Shown here: positions 1-5,246 of the stretch, in pieces
How positions within the stretch are numbered: the first letter of the stretch is position 1
Layout of the letters: the number at the start of each line of letters is the position of its first letter
From: Nitrospinae bacterium RIFCSPLOWO2_12_FULL_45_22
GTDB lineage: Bacteria; 2-12-FULL-45-22
Assembly: GCA_001803565.1 (NCBI GenBank)
Contig: MHDQ01000113.1
Location: forward strand, 1 to 6,718
DNA length: 6,718 bases
Direction of reading: 5' to 3'
Translations under genes and position numbers: made by a program
Notes under the pieces: generated by a model
The model's database searches: none
What the model was told of the DNA's origin: nothing
Seen by the model: the letters and a program-made list of their open reading frames with translations, nothing else

Positions 1-1330
1 ATAAGAGTTGTCTATCGTTGAACATCTGATGCCAATAATTGTAGTTATAATTAAGCACCTGATCAGTATTATAGCCTGGTTCTATTACAACTTTAGGATA
101 GTCTACACCACTGTGTTCTAGCATACGGCTGGCCTTCTCATATAGTGCTCTATCAAAGTCATCAATTGGCAGATAGTTCTTTTCCCCATTTGGCATGAGA
201 ACAACTTTTGCATACATACGGTGCTGGGGTGGATGGCCTAGAGTCTTTACAGCCGCAGCGATAGGGAAGACATCCCTGCATTCAGGACAAGTCGCTTTGG
301 TCTTATTAGCAGGGCCCTCTTGTGGATTGTAGGTCACGTGGCATTGATCACATCTTGCTTTGTTATCCCTTATCAAAACTAAATTTATAGCACCACACTT
401 TGGACAAGTAGATTTAGCTTCGGGATATCGGCGTGAATATGCATGCTGCACAAAAATCCGATTACTAAAAAGGTCCACCAGATTTCCGCAGTTGGGACAG
501 GGAATAATCTTTACCCAAAAATAATAAAGTACATCCACAAGTCCATGATTTTTCAGTTTGGCTTTATAGTATGCCTTGATCTCGTTCGCTACATCTCTTT
601 CTATCGAAGAAAATGTTTCGAGCACTTCTGATTCAGAATAGGAATTGAGGGCATTTCTAACAAGAAAATAGGAAACGGGATTAATGTCTCTACCGATCAC
701 CCGGCACCCCAGTTTGTGGGATTCACCAACCGTAGTACCGCTTCCCATGAAAGGGTCATAAATAATAAAATCTGGAAATCGCACTGGTTTGTAAAACAAA
801 TCAAAAATATCTGTATCTATTGGTGTGCAAGCACCAATAATAATGGAACGGAAAACCGAGCCTAACCGCTGGGCCCACCATTTATGAATATGGTAAATGG
901 GACGATAAACTTCCTTTCGCCAGGACTCGATTTCAGCAAGTTCGGTAATCCTTTCGATTGGGAATGATGACTCAATAGCCTTTCGATTAATTGTGTTACT
1001 AGCTATTTTATAAACAGGTTGTTCTTCGGCTACTTTGAGATAATTGGTATCTTTAAACAGACTTTGCCTTAACCGATCTGTCGTTTTTCTTGGGTCAGTT
1101 TCAATCAAAGGCATCCACTCTTGAGGAACTCGGCGGGCAAGTAACATAAGTTCATCCTGCTCTTGGTTCAATACCTTAGCAAGCTTTTGAACCACTGCTT
1201 CGGAGGGCAAAACTTTGCCATTTTCTAAACGCGAGAGATAACTCCGGTCAATAGATATTTTTGCAGCAAGGGTTTTTAGAGAAATTTCTTTGGCTCTTCG
1301 TAATTGGCGAATGTAGCCTCCAAATTTCAT
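1..1330 (-). CDS. XRE-HTH / zinc-ribbon DNA methyltransferase fusion, 3' end cut by window
   Basis: The gene reads open for 443 codons from ATG at 1330 to the window edge, with no stop, so its C-terminus is missing. Residues about 4-65 form an XRE-type helix-turn-helix (IRQLRRAKEISLKTLAAKI, then SYLSRLENGK). Residues 144-155 (PIYHIHKWWAQR) resemble the HxWWARR segment of zinc-ribbon adenine-specific methylases (COG1743/DUF1156-like). DPFMGSGTT at 192-200 is the SAM-binding motif I, followed by GRDINP at 213-218. Four CxxC pairs at 278/281, 309/312, 327/330 and 348/351 form one or two zinc ribbons. The WHQMFNDRQLL stretch near the cut resembles the segment that precedes the catalytic DPPY motif, which should lie just outside the window. 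Expected role: modification methyltransferase, probably N6-adenine (from family knowledge), protecting DNA against the nuclease encoded upstream. In place of the usual family N-terminus it has an HTH, which suggests self-regulation like a C protein. No Shine-Dalgarno sequence lies at normal distance before the ATG; GGAG is 13 nt away. Confidence 0.85.
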   Translation of the reverse strand, partial: MKFGGYIRQLRRAKEISLKTLAAKISIDRSYLSRLENGKVLPSEAVVQKLAKVLNQEQDELMLLARRVPQEWMPLIETDPRKTTDRLRQSLFKDTNYLKVAEEQPVYKIASNTINRKAIESSFPIERITELAEIESWRKEVYRPIYHIHKWWAQRLGSVFRSIIIGACTPIDTDIFDLFYKPVRFPDFIIYDPFMGSGTTVGESHKLGCRVIGRDINPVSYFLVRNALNSYSESEVLETFSSIERDVANEIKAYYKAKLKNHGLVDVLYYFWVKIIPCPNCGNLVDLFSNRIFVQHAYSRRYPEAKSTCPKCGAINLVLIRDNKARCDQCHVTYNPQEGPANKTKATCPECRDVFPIAAAVKTLGHPPQHRMYAKVVLMPNGEKNYLPIDDFDRALYEKASRMLEHSGVDYPKVVIEPGYNTDQVLNYNYNYWHQMFNDRQLL

Positions 1331-1337
1331 AGTGCTA

Positions 1338-1367
1338 ATACTACTCCATGGTTGACTAAATTGTCAA
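1338..1367 (-). promoter_or_regulatory. Methyltransferase promoter, nearly leaderless
   Basis: On the minus strand, TTGACA (1367-1362) and TAGTAT (1343-1338) are separated by 18 bp. Only seven bases lie between the -10 box and the ATG at 1330, so transcription would begin at or next to the start codon. This agrees with the absence of a well-spaced ribosome binding site. Leaderless mRNAs are common for restriction-modification control genes. The call is by motif only. Confidence 0.5.
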
Positions 1368-1369
1368 CC
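1350..1369. promoter_or_regulatory. Palindromic operator, probable site for the HTH domain
   Basis: GGTTGAC and GTCAACC form a perfect 7-bp inverted repeat around the 6-bp spacer TAAATT. It starts 20 bp upstream of the methyltransferase ATG and overlaps the -35 box of that gene's promoter. Such palindromes are typical binding sites of XRE/C-protein dimers, and the adjacent gene encodes an XRE domain at its N-terminus. Negative autoregulation by occluding the -35 box is the natural reading. Binding is inferred, not shown. Confidence 0.55.
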
Positions 1370-1380
1370 TTTAATATCTT
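1352..1380 (+). promoter_or_regulatory. Candidate divergent promoter, antisense to the nuclease gene
   Basis: The other arm of the palindrome gives TTGACT at 1352-1357. After 17 bp comes TATCTT at 1375-1380, matching the -35 consensus at 5 of 6 positions and the -10 consensus at 4 of 6. RNA from here would start near 1387 and run rightwards into the nuclease gene as antisense. A weak -10 box leaves this uncertain. Confidence 0.3.
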
Positions 1381-1537
1381 TATTGTCTATTGGCTTTACT
1401 CCCCCGAAAATTTTTTAACGCCTTATTTTATAGGGCTTTTGGGTGATTACCATTGAGAAACTCCTAAATCATGAAATCCTTCTAAAAATCAGCGGTTACG
1501 ACTATATTGGTGGAGCTAAGTCAATAGGCAATAATGA
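1377..1537. repeat. 161-bp element with imperfect terminal inverted repeats
   Basis: The segment 1377-1396 matches the reverse complement of 1518-1537 at 17 of 20 positions; the cores are TCTTTATTGTCTATTG and CAATAGGCAATAATGA. The repeats bound a 161-bp segment in the spacer between the nuclease and methyltransferase genes. This could be a small non-autonomous transposon-like (MITE) element or a pair of distant regulatory sites. No clear target-site duplication is visible, and no transposase is encoded. Confidence 0.3.
1415..1453 (-). CDS. Possible 12-residue leader peptide or gene remnant
   Basis: On the minus strand an AGGAG (1465-1461) stands 7 nt before ATG (1453-1451), a textbook ribosome binding site. 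The frame encodes only MVITQKPYKIRR before TAA. It lies 84 bp ahead of the methyltransferase start. It may be a chance match, the 5' remnant of a lost gene, or a leader peptide on read-through RNA from the nuclease gene. There is no further support. Confidence 0.15.
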   Translation of the reverse strand: MVITQKPYKIRR

Positions 1538-1583
1538 ATTACCATTTCGGGCCACTGGAGTGATTTTCTTAGCTCTCTCGTAA
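1443..1583 (+). CDS. Possible 46-residue small protein, doubtful
   Basis: A GTG-initiated frame of 46 codons runs on the plus strand through the nuclease/methyltransferase spacer. Its product starts ITIEKLLNHEILLK after the initiator and ends ATGVIFLALS. The composition looks protein-like, but no good ribosome binding site precedes the GTG. The opposite strand is also partly open here. It would lie on the RNA from the candidate divergent promoter at 1352-1380. Its right-hand part extends past the inverted-repeat element. I recognise no family. Confidence 0.15.
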   Translation: MITIEKLLNHEILLKISGYDYIGGAKSIGNNELPFRATGVIFLALS

Positions 1584-1616
1584 GTATTTCAAGTATTGGC
1601 TTTCTATGATCGAATT

Positions 1617-2506
1617 TCACATGGGTTCAATTGGCAGCTTGAACTTTCCCCGGGGTTGTGTGCGGACTTCACGCGAGGGCGTTAGGAAAGGATTAGTCAA
1701 ATCCTTGAGTTTGTGATCTCGTGGAATGTCTCTTGTTCTCCGATAGCAATAGAAAAGATGTTGTTCCTTGTCCAACGAGCGGAATAATCTATACACCAAT
1801 TTTAAATCTTTATAAGACAGCGGCAAATCGTGAGCCGGGTGGATAAGTGTAACTGTCCGGTCCAGTTCAGGAGTGCCTAATGGATTGGCGAAGATAAACA
1901 TAGGTCTAGTCCTATCCGCACCATTACGATAACTTCCAAGATTTATTTTCTTCTCCCTTGGACCTACTATTGAGCAATAAAGGTCAAAATCTTGATTCAG
2001 CACATTACCATCGCATAGGGCCAGGGCAGTTACTTTATAAGTGTTTGTATTTTTAGGAATGGGTTCCTGACAAACAAATAAATAGAAACCGCGAATATCC
2101 AGGGGGATATTATTTGCATCATATATTCGAACTGTTCCACAAGGGGGGTAGTGTTATAGTCTAGTCCAGACGCTCTTGCTACCGTCCCTCCTTTCGTCCT
2201 TTCAACTTTTTTCACCTCAACTGCGGCTATTCTAGTCAAGTCATTACGAAGCTTCTCCTTAACAACACCATTACACAGTTTCGGTCGGAAGATTACAAAG
2301 TCAGGAGAGATAAGTGGGCCAGAAGATTTCTCGCAAATTGCATTTTTGATTTCTTCTGTCAGAACATGGTGGATATATTCATCTAGAGGGTCATCCTGGG
2401 TATTGAGTTTGTCGCGAAGGGAGTACGGTTTTGGACTACCATTTGTATCAAAGAAGTAGTCACTAAGTACCATAAATACTTCAACCATCAGATCAGAATA
2501 AGTCAT
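1617..2506 (-). pseudogene. PD-(D/E)xK restriction endonuclease gene split by a one-base frameshift
   Basis: The N-terminal part runs from ATG at 2506, with AAGGAAG at 2521-2515 as ribosome binding site, and shifts frame at the six-C run (2148-2143). Read straight on, it would end at 2030. Supplying one extra C joins it to the frame that ends at 1617, restoring about 296 residues. The restored joint reads YNTTP, then PCGTVRIYDANN and RGFYLFVCQEP, which is convincingly protein-like, whereas the unshifted tail is not. Residues P68-D69 (SPDFVIF) and E97-V-K99 (AAVEVKK) form a PD-(D/E)xK nuclease core. Later segments include DGNVLNQDFDLY, LGSYRNGADRTRPMFIFANP and a basic C-terminus. It lies on the same strand just upstream of a DNA methyltransferase gene, so a type II-like restriction role is inferred. 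The recognition site is unknown. The break may be a sequencing error, a real inactivation, or slippage on the homopolymer. Confidence 0.7.
2143..2148 (-). other. Frameshift site at a six-base homopolymer
   Basis: Six G on the plus strand (six C in the coding sense) mark the point where the nuclease reading frame changes. Seven would restore one continuous protein. With CCC in the ribosomal P-site preceded by another C, a -1 slip keeps perfect pairing at that codon, so slippage is possible as well as a simple deletion or base-calling error. Confidence 0.65.
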
Positions 2507-2572
2507 AATGATCGCTTCCTTTCATACATTTCAAGATTTGCAACTAACTGGAAGGCATTAATGTCACTTATT

Positions 2573-3670
2573 TTAGGTACGTTGGGTACGATAGTGGGCC
2601 TTCTTTTTGTGCCGTTCTATGGCCAATTCTATTAATCGGTCTAATAGCCGCGAGTACGGGATACCACTAGCCTCCCATAACTTAGGATAGACACTGGTAG
2701 CGGTAAATCCTGGAATAGTGTTAATCTCATTAAGATAAATTTTGTTAGTACCGTTTTCTAGAAAGAAGTCTACCCGGGCCATCCCACTGGCTCCAATGGC
2801 CTTGAAGGCCTTGATGCTTAGCCTCTGAACCTCACCGGTTATTGTGGCTGGTAAGGACGCCGGTATATGTATATTAACCAACTCATCAGAATATTTTGTC
2901 TCATAATCATAAAACTCATGTCCCGGGATGATCTCTGCCAGCACTGATGCCTCAGGCTCTTCGTCACCTAAGACCCCGCACTCTAATTCCCGGCAATCAA
3001 TGGCCTTTTCTACCAGTATTTTTTCCTGATAGAGACCCGCCTCAGCCACGGCATCTACTAATTCCTGACGAGCATTGGCTTTAGAGATGCCAATACTGGA
3101 GCCTAAAGCCGCTGGTTTAACAAAAACGGGATAACCCAGAGACTTTTCTATTTCCTCTGCTATCTGAAGAGACGAGGCTCTCCACTCTGTAAGTTTGAAA
3201 GTAAGAAAATCTACCACCGGTAGACCTGCTTCTCTTAATATGATCTTCATGTAGCCTTTATCCATACCTACCGCAGAGGCTAGCACTCCCGCACCTACGT
3301 AAGGTAAGTCTGCTATCTCACAAAAACCCTGAATAGTCCCATCTTCACCGTAAGGACCATGCAGCACAGGAAATACTAGATCAATCCCCTGGATAAAGGG
3401 TTCAAACCCGCGCTTGGATTCATTCGCTAGCAGGAGGAGCCCGCGAGGCATGCGGTTCAAAGAGGGCGTAACTACCTGGCCAGCTACAGGGGCCAGGGAG
3501 CTACTCTTATGGGCTAGTGACCATTCTCCTTCAGGAGAGATGATAACGGCGATAACCTCGTACTTTTCTTTATCCAGGGCCTCTACAACCGATTTAGCTG
3601 AGTTTAAAGATACTTCATGCTCGGCTGAGCATCCTCCCGACAAGACCAACACTTTTAGTCGCTTATCCAT
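2573..3670 (-). CDS. ddl: D-alanine--D-alanine ligase
   Basis: This cytoplasmic ATP-grasp enzyme joins two D-alanines, using ATP, to make the dipeptide that MurF adds to the peptidoglycan precursor. At 365 residues it is normal for the longer Ddl forms. Family motifs appear in order: GGCSAEHEVS (12-21, substrate-binding N-terminal loop), HGPYGEDGTIQG (104-115), VKPAALGSSIGISK (184-197, ATP-binding region), EFYDYETKY (252-260), ARVDFF (298-303) and LNEINTIPGFT (313-323, metal and substrate ligands). The KY pair at 259-260 is the dipeptide-ligase form rather than the His found in VanA-type D-Ala-D-Lac ligases. The start is supported by AAAGGG (3682-3677) six bases before the ATG. The basic tail HKKKAHYRTQRT is not part of the fold. 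No mur or fts genes flank it in this window. The split nuclease gene follows after 66 bp without a terminator, so the two may be cotranscribed. Confidence 0.95.
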   Translation of the reverse strand: MDKRLKVLVLSGGCSAEHEVSLNSAKSVVEALDKEKYEVIAVIISPEGEWSLAHKSSSLAPVAGQVVTPSLNRMPRGLLLLANESKRGFEPFIQGIDLVFPVLHGPYGEDGTIQGFCEIADLPYVGAGVLASAVGMDKGYMKIILREAGLPVVDFLTFKLTEWRASSLQIAEEIEKSLGYPVFVKPAALGSSIGISKANARQELVDAVAEAGLYQEKILVEKAIDCRELECGVLGDEEPEASVLAEIIPGHEFYDYETKYSDELVNIHIPASLPATITGEVQRLSIKAFKAIGASGMARVDFFLENGTNKIYLNEINTIPGFTATSVYPKLWEASGIPYSRLLDRLIELAIERHKKKAHYRTQRT

Positions 3671-3731
3671 AGATATCCCTTTAATTATTCCTTGCCTGGT
3701 TTTTTGTGCCCGACTTCACCTACCAGACAAG

Positions 3732-3760
3732 ATATTATGGCGGTCTTGAATGATTTGCAA
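3732..3760 (-). promoter_or_regulatory. ddl promoter
   Basis: On the minus strand TTGCAA (3760-3755) and TAATAT (3737-3732) are 17 bp apart, a good sigma-70-type arrangement. Transcription would begin near 3725, giving a leader of about 55 nt that includes the ddl ribosome binding site. Confidence 0.6.
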
Positions 3761-3837
3761 GGGCTTTTTTAGCTGGAGGAAAAGTCTCTGATTTTTGATG
3801 CGAGGCAGCAATTCACCGCAAAGAGGGAGTAAAAACG

Positions 3838-3879
3838 AAAAAGGGGATGACTTTTTTCATCCCCTTTTTGCCTTTTTTT
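3838..3879. terminator. Strong bidirectional intrinsic terminator
   Basis: A perfect 13-bp stem (AAAAAGGGGATGA at 3838-3850 with its complement at 3857-3869) encloses a 6-base loop. On the plus strand the stem ends in TTTTT and a second T7 run follows at 3873-3879. On the minus strand the RNA would end in CCCC, five U, CG and five more U. It therefore works in either direction. It sits upstream of the ddl promoter, between two divergently arranged genes, so it ends no annotated gene. Confidence 0.75.
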
Positions 3880-4054
3880 ATTCTCCCGATTCTCTAAGGG
3901 AGACTAAGGCAGTTATCTGCCTTACTCATACCGCGGATATGATAACCGCCCCCCCCGGCCTATTTGCGGCTAGAGGCCAAAAGGGGCTAGCTAAAGGAAA
4001 TTTATATACCTTAATCATACTAAGTAACATGGGCTTTCCCTTTCCTTACTTATT

Positions 4055-4082
4055 ATTATATGACTTCTTTTTATTTTTGCAA
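4055..4082 (-). promoter_or_regulatory. Candidate minus-strand promoter of a short RNA
   Basis: TATAAT (4060-4055) is a perfect -10 box on the minus strand, with TTGCAA (4082-4077) 16 bp upstream, the same -35 hexamer as the ddl promoter. RNA from here would start near 4048 and meet the intrinsic terminator around 3840, giving a transcript of about 210 nt without a clear coding frame. The region is AT-rich, so a chance match is possible. Confidence 0.35.
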
Positions 4083-4112
4083 ACGAAAATCTTTGATCAG
4101 AGATTTTGTTTG
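4080..4112. repeat. Hairpin-forming palindrome with bulge
   Basis: CAAAC-G-AAAATCT (4080-4092) pairs with AGATTTT-GTTTG (4101-4112), a 12-bp stem with one bulged G. The central bases 4093-4100 include the palindrome TGATCA. Neither strand has a T-tract after the stem, so it is not a terminator. Its left arm overlaps the -35 box of the candidate promoter at 4055-4082. Confidence 0.45.
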
Positions 4113-4193
4113 AGCAAAACATAGCTACAAAAGTTATTACCCAAATCTCTATCGTAACCGTGCAAGGGATCTCCAAACAGGGATATACAGGAT

Positions 4194-4263
4194 GGCGTAA
4201 GGGGTGAGGCGTAAAAAACATATAGGACATCACCCCTTACCACTTGCGACTCACGCCTTACGC
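4194..4263. repeat. Cluster of short direct and inverted GGCGTAAGGGGTGA-type repeats
   Basis: GGCGTAA occurs at 4194-4200 and 4208-4214, 14 bp apart. GTAAGGGGTG (4197-4206) recurs inverted and perfect as CACCCCTTAC (4231-4240), and GCGTAAGGGGTGA (4195-4207) recurs inverted with one mismatch as TCACGCCTTACGC (4251-4263). The right half thus contains two direct copies of TCACSCCTTAC, 21 bp apart. The result is a foldable, low-complexity intergenic repeat patch of unknown role. Confidence 0.45.
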
Positions 4264-4284
4264 TGTTCATCTTGATATGGCGTT

Positions 4285-4313
4285 TTGACATTAAGGTCTT
4301 TTTGGGCTAACTT
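4285..4313 (+). promoter_or_regulatory. Candidate promoter of the plus-strand operon
   Basis: A perfect TTGACA (4285-4290) is followed after 17 bp by TAACTT (4308-4313), a weak -10 box. It lies about 50 bp before the first gene start at 4362. Position and the -35 match favour it; the poor -10 lowers confidence. Confidence 0.35.
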
Positions 4314-4361
4314 ATTCCCTGGAAACAGATAAGCGATAGGAGCGCAAGTGAGGGATAGACT

Positions 4362-5216
4362 ATGATATTTCAGGAAAAGTTGATGCCTAAATATGGAGCA
4401 TTATTGGATAGGCTCAAAGCCTTTGTGGTAGCTTCTTCTATCAACCTTAAATATTTTGATATTACCCCATTTGGTCTCAAGATAGCCGCAGAAAATATCA
4501 TTAACCCCTTACGGACAGATTCTCAGCCGTTTCTGAGCCTGCTCCAAGTCCTTGACAGGAAAGCCTTTGGCTCGGGGGAAGCGGGAGAATTGACGGCACC
4601 TAAATGGTTATTTTATGATTGTGCGGAGTTCCCTGGGGGTATCTTTGGCTTTGGCTTTCAGGGTAAAGAATCATCTCTCCAGGCTAAGCAGCTTATGGGA
4701 CTGGATAAAGATTACCGGGGGCTAGTACCTATCTCTATGTTGATTACTATACCTATGATCGAGCCCGGCGTTTGGATGAGCCATACCTTGAGTTCTCTTA
4801 GTCAGGCTTTGCCAGGCGAGGGATTGGCTGGTCTTGGCGCCTTAACCAAGACACTAGCAATAAAGGTTTTTAGGGTAAGGATGTTATACGGTGCTACCCA
4901 GTGGGATAATCCCAGTGTTTATATTCATGCAAAATTTGGCCCCCTAAAACTGGTCACGGCTTACACGCCGGCCCATTCATTGGAAAATACCTTCACCTAT
5001 TGTGTGGATATCAATGATGAAGTTTTAATCAGGATACTTACGGATGATTCCCCGAGAACTTCCGACTACAGCTTCTTTTTAGCGGTGGATGATATTGCCA
5101 AGATGAAAGAAATGCAAGGTCAGATCGAAGAGCATAAGGCGGAGTACTGGATTGCTGGCCCACCCTGCAGAAAAGATAATAAGGCCTTTGTCCCAATAAA
5201 GATGACACCCTGCTAA
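4362..5216 (+). CDS. Conserved-looking protein of unknown function
   Basis: I cannot assign a function to this 284-residue product. It looks like a real gene: GAGGG (4350-4354) stands 7 bp before the ATG, and composition is normal throughout. A second start at residue 8 (ATG 4383) also has AGGA at proper spacing, so MPKYGALLDRL could be the true N-terminus. It shows no signal peptide, no clear membrane helix and no nucleotide-binding or familiar catalytic motif. Distinctive stretches likely to define the family are WLFYDCAEFPGGIFGFGF (82-99), LVPISMLITIPMIEPGVWMSH (121-141), GATQWDNPSVYIHAKFGPLK (177-196) and VTAYTPAHS (198-206). The C-terminus ends in TPC. The downstream AsmA-like gene begins 30 bp later on the same strand, so an envelope-related role is possible but only inferred from context. 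Confidence 0.75.
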   Translation: MIFQEKLMPKYGALLDRLKAFVVASSINLKYFDITPFGLKIAAENIINPLRTDSQPFLSLLQVLDRKAFGSGEAGELTAPKWLFYDCAEFPGGIFGFGFQGKESSLQAKQLMGLDKDYRGLVPISMLITIPMIEPGVWMSHTLSSLSQALPGEGLAGLGALTKTLAIKVFRVRMLYGATQWDNPSVYIHAKFGPLKLVTAYTPAHSLENTFTYCVDINDEVLIRILTDDSPRTSDYSFFLAVDDIAKMKEMQGQIEEHKAEYWIAGPPCRKDNKAFVPIKMTPC

Positions 5217-5246
5217 TAGGCAAAGCCTGGGTCTTTATCAATAAAT

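Larger units (their letters stand above)
3880..4361. other. Intergenic region without a convincing gene
   Basis: This spacer between the terminator and the next plus-strand gene shows no frame with protein-like composition and a ribosome binding site. It holds a run of eight C (3949-3956), the short palindrome GGCAG-TTAT-CTGCC near 3908-3921, a minus-strand promoter candidate, a longer hairpin palindrome, a small repeat family and a plus-strand promoter candidate. These are listed separately where they can be supported. Confidence 0.6.

Noticed and set aside
443-631. 62-codon plus-strand frame
   Set aside because: It is antisense to the zinc-ribbon part of the methyltransferase gene.
3414-3749. 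111-codon plus-strand frame inside and upstream of ddl
   Set aside because: It lies antisense to the N-terminal half of a clear ddl gene, with unremarkable composition and no ribosome binding site.
3771-3830. GGAGGAAAAGTCTC resembling the start of RNase P RNA (GAGGAAAGTCC)
   Set aside because: Only this short match is present, there is room for about 70 nt before the terminator, and no other conserved RNase P segment is seen.
3924-3960. CCGCGG-containing stretch that recalls a T-box antiterminator on the minus strand
   Set aside because: The required conserved T-box sequence is not present, and the rest of the leader shows no T-box stems.
3795-4124. 109-codon plus-strand frame in the ddl upstream spacer
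   Set aside because: It runs straight through the intrinsic terminator, encodes low-complexity lysine/phenylalanine-rich sequence there, and lacks a ribosome binding site.
4194-4263. CRISPR-like spacing of repeats
   Set aside because: The units are only 10-14 bp, occur in both orientations and are unevenly spaced, with no spacers of constant length.
4015-4291. Two overlapping minus-strand frames of 72 and 64 codons
   Set aside because: They read through the palindrome and the short repeat patch, overlap each other and have no protein-like composition.
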